A program made the translations under genes and the position numbers. Shown piece after piece: positions 9,411 to 21,484 of a stretch of DNA of 64,000 nt. The notes beneath the pieces are model-generated. The model was not told the origin of the DNA. It searched no databases and saw nothing but the letters and a program-made list of their open reading frames with translations. Position 1 is the stretch's first letter. Each line of letters opens with the position of its first letter. Origin of the DNA: Paramarasmius palmivorus (taxonomy: Eukaryota > Basidiomycota > Agaricomycetes > Agaricales > Marasmiaceae); the NCBI GenBank assembly GCA_037176845.1, contig JAYKXP010000117.1:89393-153392 (forward strand), given 5' to 3'.

Positions 9411-12400
9411 TCAAAACACGGTAACACCTGACTGGGTCCCAGTGTACTGAGACTTCATGTCATCCAGGTCCACTTCCTCGCCCTGACTCTTGTAGTCGTA
9501 CTGGGAGAGGCTTCCAAGGTCGCTGGTACCAGCAACGGAAGAGGATCCAAAGGATGGGCGGCGCCGAAGACGATCACTTTGGTTGTAAGACAGATTGGGG
9601 CGTTCGCTACCAACAGCACTGCCAACGACACTGCTGTTGTCTGTAACACTTGGGCCAGCGTCTTGGGAAATGATCGACGACGCGTATGATCCATATGCAC
9701 TACGTTTAGCGCCAGACCCACGTGGTACCTGAGCGCTGAATGGTCCGTTGGCAGTGAACATGGGAATACCAGAGGAATAAGTGGCCTGGGAGCGAAGAGA
9801 TTGGACGTCGGACGGAATGTACCCAAGAGCATCATGAGTGCGATAGAAGCTAGGGTCGAATCGACTAGGAGTGCCAGAACGGCCTGCCATCATGCCAGTG
9901 GATGGCGCACCACTCATATAGTCCCTCGCGTTAGTTTCGTGACGGCGGAATTGATCCATCGCCTTCGAAAGAGAGCGCTTGGGCTTGCTGAACTGGATCA
10001 TACTGACTTGCAAGTTGCTGAGCGGTCCTTCGACAAGACATTCCTTCGACTTGTAATGAGTTAGAAGGTCGTGCCAAAGTGGGTGCTATGGAGGTGTTTA
10101 GCACGTTGCGGTACCGGAAGTAAAGAACTATTCATACCTTGCTGAGAACCTTCGGATTACCAAGGATGACTACACCATACTTCGCACGAGTGAGAGCAAC
10201 GTTCAAACGTCTTGGGTCGTTCAAGAAACCGATACCCTGGTGCTCGTTACTCCTCACACAGCTGAGAATGATATAGTCCTTCTCACGTCCCTGGAACGCG
10301 TCAACACTAGCCACCTCGACTTCCTTGTACAAATCCTTCTTGAGCGAACCGTTAAATTGCATGTAATTGACGATGTAAGACCGCTGTCCTTCGTAAGGCG
10401 TAACAACACCAATCTGGCTAGGAACGACGCCGGACTTGAAGAACTTGGTGACAATCTTCTCGACATTGGAGGCCTCAGTTCTATGGAGAATTATCAATCT
10501 TCGACTGGATGTACCTGGAAGACGTGACGCACCTATTCAGGAAGGAAGTACCACTGCTAGAGATTTCTTCCTGGCCCAAGTTTTGGTAAAAGAACATCGG
10601 AGTATCAGGTACCGGCCAGGGGAAGTCGACATTCTTCCTCAACCGTTCCGGAGCCGTGACACCATTCTGGAGAGAGCCTTCATAGAACATGTTCGAAGGA
10701 TACTCCGAGAGACAAGGGTGCATACGATACTGCACTTGCAGACGTATAGGTCTGTTCCCGAGGAGAACAAGACGCTCGAAAAGAGACTGCGTAAGACCAG
10801 CGCGGGCGGCTTTCTTGTTCATGATGACCGGTCCGAGTTGTTGGTGGTCACCGACAAGAACGACTTGTTTGCATCCAAGCACGAGAGGGATCATACACTC
10901 TACAGTAGAATGGTCAGTATCTTCAGCTATGAAGCTAGGACAGACGTACCTGGCTCAGCAGCCTGAGTAGCTTCATCAATCAATACCGTCCTGAACTTGA
11001 GCTTGCTCAGCCTAGGATCACCAGCGCCGACACAAGTGCAGCAAATGACCTCTGCTGCACTTAAGATCTCCTTCTCGCACTGCCTAATGAGCGTCTTGTA
11101 CTTCCTCTCATCGTTGCTGCTGAGTTCTCCCTGCTCGTTCTTCAGCTGGATCAACTTCTGCAACTCCACATGATGGGTGCTGTTCGCCACCTGCTGGTGG
11201 AGAGTGAGGAAGCTAACACTGGAATCCAGTGCCTCTCGGGACTTGGCGGTCAACCGAACAACCTTGAGACCAGTCGCGTGGATCTTCTCGGTGAGTTGAT
11301 CGACAGCAACGTTAGATGGTGCACAAACGAGAACTTGATCTGGGTTCATCTTTGCGAGATGATAGACAATGGTGGCCGATGTCACGGTTTTACCAGTCCC
11401 AGGAGGACCTTGGATGAGACTGATGGGTTTCTGAAGAACGCTCTTGACGGCAAACATCTGGGAGTGGTTCAGCTCTGGTAATCCAGGAGCGGACCACCGT
11501 TTTGGCATCTGGGTGCGAAGGACATTGGGTTCCAAGTCGTGACCAAGAAGCTTGTGGTACTAGAAAAGGAGATTATATAAGTCGTCCAAAGTTAAAGTTT
11601 GTGTCACTTACGATGTATCCGCTGACACTTTTCTCGTCAACAGCAAAAGTCTTCATGGCAAGTTGCATCCTATCGAAGCTGGTCGATTTCCAAACGAAGT
11701 CTGCGGCAAAGTTTTGAGTGCACTCTGAAGGTACACCTTCTGTGCGGCGAAGCTCCAAAGCGACCTCATCCGAGACATCTGTATATTTGTTAGAGGCTAT
11801 GTCAACGAAGGTACAGTAGATAACTCACTATTCGGAATCTTAATGACATGTCCCACACCTTCCCAAGGCTTGTGGAGTTCTCCCAGGTACCTTAGCCGCA
11901 GCTCGTCTCCAACTGCCAATCTAACTTCACCGCTTTCCAATTTTGGCAAACAGAACCAAGCCACCCGCTTCTGGTTGAGACCAATGTCCCAACGTACGGT
12001 GATATCAGTCTGCGTCTGACTCTCCTTCAATTTCTTGTCGTAATCGGCTTCAATCTTGACCAACGGACCGAATATGTTTTGGTACTGGTATGCATCTTCG
12101 TACCGAAGTAAAATGGGAAGAGGTTCATCGTCAACGCCAGGCTTTTCCAAATCCTCGAGCGTGGCATTGGCGTTGTCTCTCCAGAGATCTTCGAGACGGT
12201 TGATTTGGTCGAACGAGATCTGACGCGACCGCAATTGCTCGTTTTCGCTGGGGGGTTTTACAAGCCAGGAAAGGAAAGATCTGTCGTCAATGAGCGGTGC
12301 CCACAAAGCAGAGTTCCAGGATATCTCCTTTGAAATTGCGGCACAGGGCTGACTGTACAATACGGTGAGTCATCGTTATTCATCCACAGAAATTGTCGCC

Positions 12401-12996
12401 ACGTACCGACAGAGTAGGACTACGACGGTGTCGCTCTTGGCTGGAATGAATCCAAGCATAAAAACATTTTTGCTGCCACAGTTGTAGCATTCGGGCGCGG
12501 TTTCACCCAAAGGGCTGTCGGCGTGCAGAATGACCTCCTTGTGTTTGGCGCGCACGAGATGGTTGACGATATGAGAAGCTGAGGTGTTTCCACGGGAATT
12601 GCAAAACCACTTGCTGCAGATCAAGCACTTGACTACTGAGGCTGGAGAATGAATCCCACAGTAGCTATGGAGCGAGAATTGAGTTCCGGAGTAGTGAACC
12701 AAAGATCTGACTACTCACCTGCACGCATGTGGTGGCAGGTCAACCTGACCCTCATCCTTCAAATCATCCAATACTGCGTCGAAATCTTCATCGAGTTCGT
12801 GACGATGCGAATGTCCGTTTGCTTGTCCGTTTCCTGTCTGGCCATTGGTAGAATCCGAAATCGAAAGGTTCGAAAGGTCGACTGAAGATCCGTTATCCTG
12901 CGTATTTGCGGTATAGACGGAGGAATTGTCGTCGACAATGCTCATTCCACCGTAGGAAGAGCCAGTGTCATACTGAAAATTGTCAAAAGAATCCAT
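9411..12996 (-). CDS. UPF1: UPF1 RNA helicase of nonsense-mediated decay
   Basis: About eight exons encode roughly 1,070 residues, close to the family length. After an acidic N-terminus ([19 protein letters not shown]) comes the Cys/His-rich UPF2-binding domain ([30 protein letters not shown]). The 1B and stalk region includes [11 protein letters not shown]. The SF1 helicase core holds the Q motif and Walker A (GPPGTGKT), [11 protein letters not shown], the Walker B motif [18 protein letters not shown], the conserved [28 protein letters not shown] and NVALTRAK. It is a 5'-3' ATP-dependent RNA helicase that marks mRNAs with premature stops for decay. The tail from about residue 890 is Ser/Gly-rich with several SQ/TQ dipeptides ([29 protein letters not shown]), candidate PIKK (SMG1-type) phosphorylation sites. 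All exon joins I checked stay in frame. Confidence 0.97.
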
Positions 12997-13855
12997 GATG
13001 AAGGGAAAGTAAGAAATGAGTAAACTTGTTGAGCTGTTGACTCTAGATCGGCTGCGAGAAAATTTGGTCCGAATTTGGTCAGCTTTCTGGACAATTCGAG
13101 AAGTTTCAGAACATTTTGTCAGGAAAGTCCTCATTTAGTACTTGGAGTCGCTCTCTTCTCCTTGAAGTTGCAACCTTGCCTTGCCAGCGCTGCCTATCAT
13201 GCAACAAAGCGGAGGTCCTATTGACGCAGGTATTTCTTCACCTTCGCTACTTTCTGGAACTTTATTAATGAGAAAGCTCTAGGTGTCCGCCTTTCAAATG
13301 GCAACCTAAATAGAAACTATCCTTCGTCGGACTTATTCCTTTGTGTGTGTGCAAAAGCAATAGACTTCAAAGCCGATATATGTCTAGTTCCTCATTGATC
13401 TTTTGACTGGTCCCTTCTTCTTTCTCGGACACGGAATGCTGCCTGGCAGCCTGAGCTTCATCCTCTCAGCAATCAATTTATCGCGAAGAGATCTTTGGCA
13501 GGCTACCAAGAACCCGGGCCCTATTAACGCCCAACGCGGTAGAGAGTGAAGCTTAAGCCTGGCGCTCACGCTCAAAGAGGTCAGTTGTTGAAGTCTTTAC
13601 AGCTGCCACGCTGATATGGGTCTAGTGCTTCCGGCATTTATATCCTGGGCAAGGTTTCGAATGATTACTTCGAAAGGACGACATACAACCGAAACCAATT
13701 CAGCACACAGTTCATATATATTCCTCTTCAAGTCTCCTCATATTCCACTACATCCAAATAACCATCAACGCTGCTTCTTGAAAATCAACGCCCGATCATA
13801 AAAACCACCGGCACTACTGACCTGAGATGCAGTTATCCACCGTGATGGATTACAA
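12997..13855. other. Intergenic, no convincing gene
   Basis: A minus open frame at 13384-13575 and a tiny spliced plus frame from about 13199 can be drawn, but neither shows a domain, signal peptide or promoter. Confidence 0.45.
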
Positions 13856-14071
13856 TTACCGACCTGGGATGCAATCGCCTGTGTCGATATCTGTAATGGA
13901 ATCTGTTAACGGACTACGGTCACAGACTTGGGAGAGAGACCTACCGAGAGCACACGCAGTATCCCTTGCAGTGTTCTCTTTGGCATCTACGACTTGGCTC
14001 AATGCCATCATAGCGACGCAGATAACGACAAAGAAGCGAAAGCTTGTAGATGCGGTGTGTTTGAGCTGCAT
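13856..14071 (-). CDS. Small secreted protein, Cys-containing
   Basis: The unspliced frame has 71 codons. Residues 1-30 form a clear signal peptide (FRFFVVICVAMMALSQVVDA core), leaving a mature part of about 40 residues with Cys in DTACALG, SQVCDR and GDCIPGR. A TATA box (14129-14136) lies about 60 bp upstream of the ATG. A 54-bp segment inside the frame starts GTAGGT and ends TTACAG after a branch-like TTAAC. If it is an intron, the mature protein shortens by 18 residues and loses one Cys, and further exons to the left become possible. No family is recognised. Size, signal peptide and TATA promoter fit the small secreted proteins common in mushrooms. Confidence 0.6.
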   Translation of the reverse strand: MQLKHTASTSFRFFVVICVAMMALSQVVDAKENTARDTACALGRSLSQVCDRSPLTDSITDIDTGDCIPGR

Positions 14072-14128
14072 TGTGAAGTAAAGAGTGTTTCTCTGAATCT
14101 GATGAGGTATGTCTCAGAAACAGGACGG

Positions 14129-14136
14129 TATTTATA
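14129..14136 (-). promoter_or_regulatory. TATA box of the small secreted protein gene
   Basis: TATAAATA on the minus strand, 58-65 bp before the start codon at 14071. Confidence 0.5.
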
Positions 14137-16487
14137 CTACACTGCTAACCCCAACCTGAAGACGAACTCAAAGGTCGAGCTTCCGAGCTTCAAGGTACCA
14201 ACAGGAGATGGACGGGAAGGTATGAACGCCACCATGAGGCAAGGTGGGGTCTTTCCCGCGTTTTGTGTCCTTTCGTGTCTCATCGCGACTTGCATCTGTT
14301 GCTACTGTACAAGGAGAAACGCGAAGTACGTACATATTCTCATTCGGCCATCAATCCGCTCAATTCCACCTCTGCGCTCTCAAGGTAATAGGCAGAATCA
14401 ACTATATTACCGCGATCGAGCTTCCAACCTATGGCTCAACATTCAACAATCGGATCTAGAATGTATAAGCCGTACAGATGCCAGCTTAGATATATGATCA
14501 CCACCGACCTTCTCCGTTCTTCCAGTTCTTGCAAAACACCGGGACTCGTACTAGGAGACTCTTCTAGTACATCTTGCAGCGACTATGCTATCACTGTGAC
14601 AGAGTGGCGGCTTCCAACCTCTATAGACTCCTTATCCATTTGAATGTATATCGGACCTCCTCTGTCCCGTCCCATATGGCGATCCCGCTTGATATCAAGG
14701 GCACAAAACCAGTATGATCACAACGATGCACGGTACTAGTATACGGTCCTTGCTGGCCCCTGTCGGTGATACCCGCCTATGCTTCTATGGTACTGCGGTT
14801 CGGTGCTTCAACTTTATTCACCTCTCGCGACTCTTCTAGATGTTGTGGTACGACTCACATGAAGGGCGACACTGATAGTCACTGTAATCTAAGTTATACA
14901 GTGCTTTGACATACTTATACCACGTACACAGGTGTCGCTACCTTCTAATCCGCGCCATCCGGGTAGGAAAGAAAGCGTACCGTTGCCGGACCATATCTGT
15001 ATGTGCCTCTGAAGTTATTACTGTGGTGACCACATTGTCTGTGGCGCTGACAATCATCTAAAATGTTTGGCCTGTCCTTCAGTCCCGCAGTGGGGTTCGG
15101 CATCTCTTTTCTCCGGGACAAAGTGGTAGAGAATACCGCAATGCTTAACGTTCGCCGAACGCGACCACATGGTAGTAGTATTTTCCTCAAGCCCGCAGCT
15201 GGCATCGCCGCTAGCACGTCCAAAGAGTCCTCAAGTGACAATCAATGGAAAATTCGGATTGCCAGGAGTCCTGTTATTCAATGCGACTCGGAGGAGTATT
15301 ATCGCAGCGTCAATACAGCTCGGCAGATGTCAAGCTTGAACCCGAACACTACGTATCCGCGGATAGGCCGAATCATTATCTACGTTAAATCCTTATCATC
15401 GGTACGGTCTATCATGATTCAGACCCCTTGAGGAATGCGGTCGGGACATGCCTCAACATTACCTACCACACCCACAGAACATGAGATACGTGAAACTTAG
15501 ACCCCAAGTGTAATCTCTGTCGATCCAGGTCTCGAGCGCTGCCTTCTGACATCGTCGTGTTGTTTCGCCTGCCGCCGGTATCATACACTAGCTTCAAAAA
15601 ACCAGGTATCTAGTCATGTTTCAGGACTAGTAAAGTATTTCTGCTTGGAGCACCGATTCAACAGATTGCACGTAGTCCTGTGAGGTATTGACCTGTTCAG
15701 AGCAGACCTCAGCCATATGAATCGACAGTGTGTACCTTCTTCTAGTTGCAGAAGGCATGTCTGAGAGGTATGGCAAAATTCCGCAAGGAGACGACTGGGC
15801 TAGACCTCCCCTAGCTAGGTATTGGCGTTTGGTATATAACGAGAGTGCGACGGACGACGCCTGACAATACCAACGTCGCTTGCAATCTTTTGCTCCGAGC
15901 TTCGAATATAGTTCCTTCATCTAGTAGAAAGCGAATAAGTGAGCGATTTCAGGTGTATGCTTTAAAGAATGCTGTTGAACGTTAACACTGCCAGTGGAAG
16001 GGCGCTTACTACTATACTATTCAAGTGCCTTCCCAGTGCCTTCTCCCGCACTCCGTTTCCAAGGGCTCTACCCAGACTCTTCCCCGAGTGACCGCAGTCC
16101 AGCGGGAACCCGTCGTATACAAAGTCAAGAAAAAATACAAGAGCAACCTTGTTTTTGTCCGCGTCGGGACCTGAGCGAATATTTGTACATGTTTGTACAC
16201 CACTCTTCGACCTCATTGTTTCTACCTCGAGGAGCCAATTGTCTGTTACGAAGGAGCAAGAACAATACAGGACCTTTTTATTGGACAATGGGGATACGTG
16301 GGTTGTATAAGAACCTTGGGGAATTTGTCAGGAGTGGCACACTACCTCCACTTCCATCTCACCGGAAGAGACCTCTTCCTCGACGTTCTTTTTACGACTG
16401 CACGGGTGCCGGACAACCCCTCAGATTATAACGAATCCTCAAGAATTACATTCCTTCCTTTTGTGTTCTGAATAGAAATCAACCAAA
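14137..16487. other. Long gene-poor interval
   Basis: About 2.3 kb with many short open frames on both strands, none with a recognised motif. A short plus frame from about 16283 begins MGIRGLYKNLGEF, superficially like the XPG/FEN1 N-terminus, but stops after about 48 codons. The last 100 bp should hold the promoter of the next gene. Confidence 0.45.
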
Positions 16488-17596
16488 ATGGTCCCTCCTC
16501 GTGCTTGTAAGTGGTGGCAGGTTGAAGGGTGTTTCTGTTGCTAACTTCATGACTAGATATTTTCTTTGGCCTCAATGCTGTTCGATTTTTGAGCATCATC
16601 TCACTCATACTCGTCTTTGCGAGTGGTATCTTCGTCATGGTCACGAATATTCAAGCAGTCAATGCTTTTGAAGCAGCGAAGATTAATTCGACGGCGGATG
16701 ATCTAATGACGGATTGCGATTACATCGAGTGCGTTTACTAGTTTCTCTATGTGGTACCGTGTTCTAATTCTATGTTACAGGAACAGTACAGTACCCAACC
16801 AACCCGCTGGAGTCTTCTGGGCAGTTGTGTCAAGTCTGTTGGTCATCTTCCAGGTCATCGTACTCCTTCGTATGTCGCCCAGTTCCTCCAAGCCATGTAC
16901 TGGACGCTAACACTATCCCAGTCTCGGAATGTAGCTGGCCCATGTCATTCTTTGACCGATTCTTCCCTGTATTGGGCTCCAACTTTGGTCTCGGCGCATT
17001 AGGCATCTTCCAATGCTTGTACGTTTCCCCAAAATTCACCAAATGGCCATACCACTAACTCGCTCACAGAATCGGCGCTCAAATTCTCTCACACCACGTT
17101 GACGACTTTACCCTCGTCGCCGCCTTCCTCCTCTTCTCCATCGGCTGTCTGAAACATGCTCCTCGGTCTCATCTTCCGCGAATCCGCCAAGGAGAAACGT
17201 TCTATTCGTTCATGGAGAAGCGATAACAAATCCATTCTTCCTACCACCACCAAAGATGCTGGACCAGTCTTTGTTAATGCCTCTCCAGCATTTGCACCTT
17301 CGATGCCTCAACCCGCGTCCGAGTTCGGTACCGAGAAGGCAGGATATGGGTTTGGCAGACAAGGAGAGAAAGCAGCTGGATTGCGTGGGTTTATCCTTCA
17401 GAAACCTGATGAAACTCTTCCCCGATATGCGACACCTTCACCTGCACCTGCACCTACACCTGCCGTTGTCTCTTTGAGACCGCAGTCTTCGAGATCCTCT
17501 ACCTCGAGCTTTGCATCACCTGGATACGCTCGGGATAGCGTACGCGATGATGATGATAATCGACCTCAGTTCAAGTCGAGTCCTACTGCGCTCTAA
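16488..17596 (+). CDS. Four-helix membrane protein, DUF7598 type, with a one-base frameshift
   Basis: Five exons encode about 300 residues. Four hydrophobic segments are seen: FFGLNAVRFLSIISLILVFA, a helix around FWAVVSSLLVIFQVIVLLL, one around LGALGIFQCLIG and one around LVAAFLLFSIG. A polar, Pro/Ser-rich cytoplasmic tail follows (PAPAPTPAVVSL). This layout matches the fungal DUF7598 family of MARVEL-like membrane proteins, whose function is not established. Introns follow RA, YIE, VLLL and FQC and restore frame each time. In the last exon, after IGCL, the frame must drop one A from the AAA at 17152-17154 to continue into MLLGLIFRESAKEKRS and the tail. As written, translation stops at 17224-17226. 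Confidence 0.78.
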
Positions 17597-18258
17597 GCTG
17601 AGCGGTAGGCTGACTCGAATAAGGACACACCCTTTCATGATGGACGGACTGGACTATCTTCCATGATGATCATGCATTTTATTGTACTACCACCACATTA
17701 ATTTCGTTCGCGTACATTAGATTCAGGTGTATTTTATCTGGGGTTAACCTTGTAGCTATAGTAAATCTCTGCAATAAATGTATTTCCGTTGCTCTCAGTT
17801 TTGTGGGAAAGCCGCGCCTGCTGGTGTCTGTCACTCTCAACATTGACCTCTACCACGACCGCACTCTTGAAGTCGTTCTACATGTCTTCTTCCTTCGATT
17901 TTCTCTCGCTCTGCGCTCCAAACTTTTTATGGATCTCATAAAACAAAGCTTTCGTCTCGTTGACAAGGAATCGCCTACCAGAAACGACCTCGACAAACAT
18001 GTCAGCTGTGCAGTGACACCATCTCTCGGGCCGCTAGATTCAGAGTCAATGGGCTCAAGCTTATGCTTATAGTACTGAGAAAGGTAAGAAATCATGATCA
18101 TTACCCAAAAACATCCTAATTCCTAGAGAAACAGGACAGGACCAACAACCGGAAAAACCTCTTTCCGATGGATGAACTCGCCCAATCCCCTGCTCTTTAA
18201 GACTCCCTCCTCCCCTTCCTCCCCTTCTCCCATCACATCCCCACAACACCCCACCGAC
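17597..18258. other. Intergenic, no convincing gene
   Basis: Open frames at 17803-18072 (plus) and 17850-18101 (minus) overlap each other and show no motif. The C/T-rich stretch from 18190 to 18258 is probably the leader and promoter of the dehydroquinase gene. Confidence 0.45.
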
Positions 18259-18837
18259 ATGTCCTCCCCTCCCAAACGCAAAATTCTCCTCATCAACGGC
18301 CCTAACCTCAACCTCCTCGGTACACGCGAACCCAGCGTCTACGGTGCCGAAACTCTAGCGGACGTAGTCTCCAAAGCCAAATCCCAAGCCTCGACGCTCG
18401 GTGTGGATCTAGATGATTTTCAGAGTAACCATGAAGGAGAGATCGTTGATAGAATTCAACAGGGGAGAGGAGACGGTGTTTCGGGGGTTATCATTAATGC
18501 TGGTCAGTTCGCTCTCTGGTTTTTATTGGCTCCTGTACTGATGAGTATGTATACCAGGAGCGTATACCCACACGTCAGTCGCGATACGAGATGCGCTGTT
18601 GAGTGTTGGTGTGCCGTTTGTGGAGGTACATGTGTCAAACGTACATGCGAGGGAACCTTTCAGGCATCATTCATATTTGAGTGACAAGGCAGTTGCTATT
18701 ATTGTTGGATTTGGTGTGAAGGGATATGGTGGGTTTCTCTCCTCTGGATGGATACATGAGAATCTGACACGACGTCCACCTCAGAATACGCGTTGGATTT
18801 CGTGGCGACTAGTCCCAAGTTTGATGTTTCGACATGA
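18259..18837 (+). CDS. 3-dehydroquinate dehydratase, type II
   Basis: Three exons encode about 155 residues, the normal length. The enzyme dehydrates 3-dehydroquinate to 3-dehydroshikimate and forms a dodecamer in the cytosol. Every signature is present: [13 protein letters not shown] with the catalytic Tyr in [34 protein letters not shown], and [20 protein letters not shown] with the active-site His and Arg, then [10 protein letters not shown]. Introns follow IINAG and KGY. I chose ATG 18259 because it gives the family length. An upstream in-frame ATG at 18172 would add 29 low-complexity residues. Fungi make aromatic amino acids through the type I domain of ARO1, so a separate type II enzyme usually serves quinate catabolism. 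The neighbouring MFS gene could be related to this, but its sequence resembles drug-efflux transporters. A fragment of this gene is duplicated at 1690-1790. Confidence 0.95.
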
Positions 18838-19425
18838 TTGCAAGTCTACTTAACAATAAAGGCTTGGCTGTACATTACATTTCGATGGATACGGAATCTC
18901 ATCTCACCTCACTACGCATCAAATCGAGAAGCTAAGCGCCCTGGCAACCGAGCTGTCTTCTGTGTCAGCCATCGTCATCCTCGGCCTGGATGCGTTGGGG
19001 CGTTATGCATGAGACTAGGTCACCTAGAGCGATACATTCATTGGATCCTTCGCAAAGAACCGCTGGTAGGATCGCCGGTGAGTGAGTACTCTTATTTTTG
19101 TTCCGCCTTTCCTTGTTCAAGCACTGATACTGGTCTTAGACCTCCTGTTATCTGAATCGACGAGTGAACGTTGAGCGCTAAGCTGCAAGCACGGGTCATT
19201 CTAGGACCACGAAGACTTCCTTGAATCTCTCATCGATGTCATTCGGTCTCGTCGGCTTTTGCGGTCAACTCGTCTTTGCGCCCGTTACATCCCTCCGGTA
19301 GAGTTGTAGTTAAGAAGCAGAAGCTCAAAGATACAAAGCGATTACGACGATGATGCGTATTCTACGTCGTTGGATCTTGTGCTTTATCAGCATTCAGCAT
19401 TTAACACATCTTCTGCACCTTAGGA
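18838..19425. other. Intergenic with sequence related to the MFS pseudogene copies
   Basis: Around 19080-19140 the sequence (GTGAGTACTC to CTTAG) resembles intron-like stretches at 34766 and 35399 inside the decayed MFS copies. No gene is seen. CACCTTAG just before 19424 could be a splice acceptor, so the MFS gene may have an unseen 5' exon. Confidence 0.4.
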
Positions 19426-21380
19426 ATGCCCAAAATCTTCGATGTCAAGTCCTACGAAAAAACGGATTACTCGTTCCTCGCCGCATGCGGAGCGACTGTT
19501 CTCAATGTATGTCTACCCCTACGTTGTCAATCCTCAACGTCTAAAACTTTATAGATCTTCCTCAATGGTGCCTTAGTGGTCATTCTACCAACAATCGGCA
19601 AGGATCTTCACATGTCGGAACATGAACTACAATGGCCTCTTGAACGTCTACGCGTACGATACCTCACTCCACGCTTCTATATATACGACGTCTAACAACA
19701 TCTTTCTAGCCTAACCTACGGATGCCTCCTCCTTCTCTGCGGCAGGCTCGCCGATATCCTAGGTAGCAAACGGATGTTTTTACTGGGTACGGCTTGGTTC
19801 TCCATCTGGTACGTCCTTTCCTCTACTTATATCTCTTTCTAATATCAATCACATCCCAGGAGCACCGCAACAGCACTCGCACCCACCTCTGCATCTCTCA
19901 TTATCTTCGTCGCGTTAACCGGTATAGGTGCAGCGGCGAACACTCCAACAGCTATTGGTATCTTTTCAAATCATTTCGAGCCGGGTGAGATGAGGAACCG
20001 GGCTATAACGGCTTTGGGGGCGGGACAAGGGTTGGGGTATGTTGTTGGGTTGATTCTGGGTATGTTCCATGCTAGATGTGTGACTCGGAAATTGATGTTC
20101 ATGGGTTGTAGGCGGTTTCCTGTCGCAGACGACATTTGGGTGGAGAGTTATCTTCTATATCCAAGGAGGACTTGCTGCCGTTTTTGTGGTCCTAGGCGCA
20201 TTATACGTTCCTCAAGATAGGAACGAACGTCGATATGGAAAAGGTATCGACTGGGTTGGGAGCTTTGTTGAGTAGTGCTGGGGTTGGGCTGTTTTGTTTT
20301 ATCCTTATGTATGTTCTCGTTTCACTAATTGCTCGCGGTTTGCTGACCTACGATTCGCTAGTGAATCTACGTCACTACCCAAAGGCTGGAAAACCCCTTG
20401 GGTAGCACCTCTTTTCGCCCTATCGATTTTGATCCTGGTCGGATTCGTGCTCTGGGAAGGATACCGGGAGAAGAACGACAAATCGGTTATTATGCCGTTG
20501 AGTATCTGGATGGAGCCCAAAACGAAATTGAAACCAATGATTGGGCTCGTGTCTCTTGCTTGGTAGGTGTTACTAGTTGGAGAGCGTACACGACGCTAAC
20601 ATACGGTATCTCACAGGGCAAGCTTCAACTCGCTAAGCTACTTCCTAACGCTCTACCTTCAACAAATCAACATGCTTGATCAAGTGAGCACGGCGATTCG
20701 TCTCGTCCCTGTTGCACTGAGCGGCCTCGTGGTGAACCTGGTCACTGGGAGCTTGTTGGGGTATATCTCTGGTCGGGTGTTACTCTCCGTGGGGCTTTTG
20801 GGTAGTGTTGTAAGTTTTGCCTTTGAATGCAACATGATAGAGGGGTACTGATTACCGAGCTTACAGGCGGCACCTATCATATTTGCACTGATGGACGTCA
20901 ACGCAAACTACTGGACCTCTACATTCTTCGTTGCAGTCCTAGTCAGCTTCGCAGAGGTTGCATACACAGTTGGGAACCTCCAAGCTACTGTCGTGTTTGA
21001 TGAAGACTCGCAAGCGTTGGCAGGTGGAATATTCAATGTTGCTACACGCGTAAGCCTCTTTTCCCTCTTAGACCACTTGTCTTGCTCATAGCGCTCACTT
21101 CAAGCTCGGAACATCCTTCGGTCTCTCGTTGACTACGAGTATATCCACCGCCGTTTCTCGTGTGTATCGCGAACGACATCCAGAATGCGACGAACAGTCG
21201 CCTGAGGTGCTCATGCCGGGGTTTAGAGCAGGAGGTGGATGGGCATGTTTAGTGTTGGCGGTGGGAAGTTTGGTCGTTGCGTTCTTTGGAATGAGGGATG
21301 TGGGGGTAATTGGGGATGTGAAAACGAAAGGAAGGATAAGGCTTGAAGACGATGCGGTGGAGGACGGTACTTTGGGGTAG
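19426..21380 (+). CDS. MFS transporter, DHA2 (14-helix) drug-efflux type, with a one-base frameshift
   Basis: About nine exons encode roughly 500 residues. The start MPKIFDVKSYEKTDYSFLAA is followed by the first helix (VLNIFLNGALVVILPTIG). MFS motif A, GRLADILGSKRMFLLG, sits between helices 2 and 3. GLGYVVGLILGGFLSQ resembles the antiporter motif, and helices continue to VLAVGSLVVAFFG near the end. This pattern fits proton-coupled drug:H+ antiporters of the DHA2 group; the substrate is unknown. In the exon after GALYVPQD, the frame reaches a stop at 20273-20275. Dropping one G of the GGG at 20258-20260 restores VGALLSSAGVGLFCFIL and the rest of the protein. Parts of this gene recur in decayed form at 34757-36110. 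Confidence 0.85.
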
Positions 21381-21484
21381 AGATTTTACTCGTTATCATG
21401 GGCTAGTGTTCGTGCTTTGACCCTTTGGTTTCTCTAGGTAGAAGCTGTACGAGGCTAACTGCTTGACAACAACCGATGATCGCT

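Noticed and set aside
9455..9835. Antisense and out-of-frame open frames over the UPF1 tail
   Set aside because: They are explained by the codon composition of UPF1, whose frame shows clear family motifs.
16283..16430. Possible XPG/FEN1-type start (MGIRGLYKNL)
   Set aside because: The frame ends after about 48 codons and no further nuclease motif (such as the acidic I-region residues) follows.
18259..21380. Quinate-utilisation gene cluster (dehydroquinase plus transporter)
   Set aside because: The transporter has DHA2 drug-efflux features and no quinate dehydrogenase, dehydroshikimate dehydratase or regulator is nearby.
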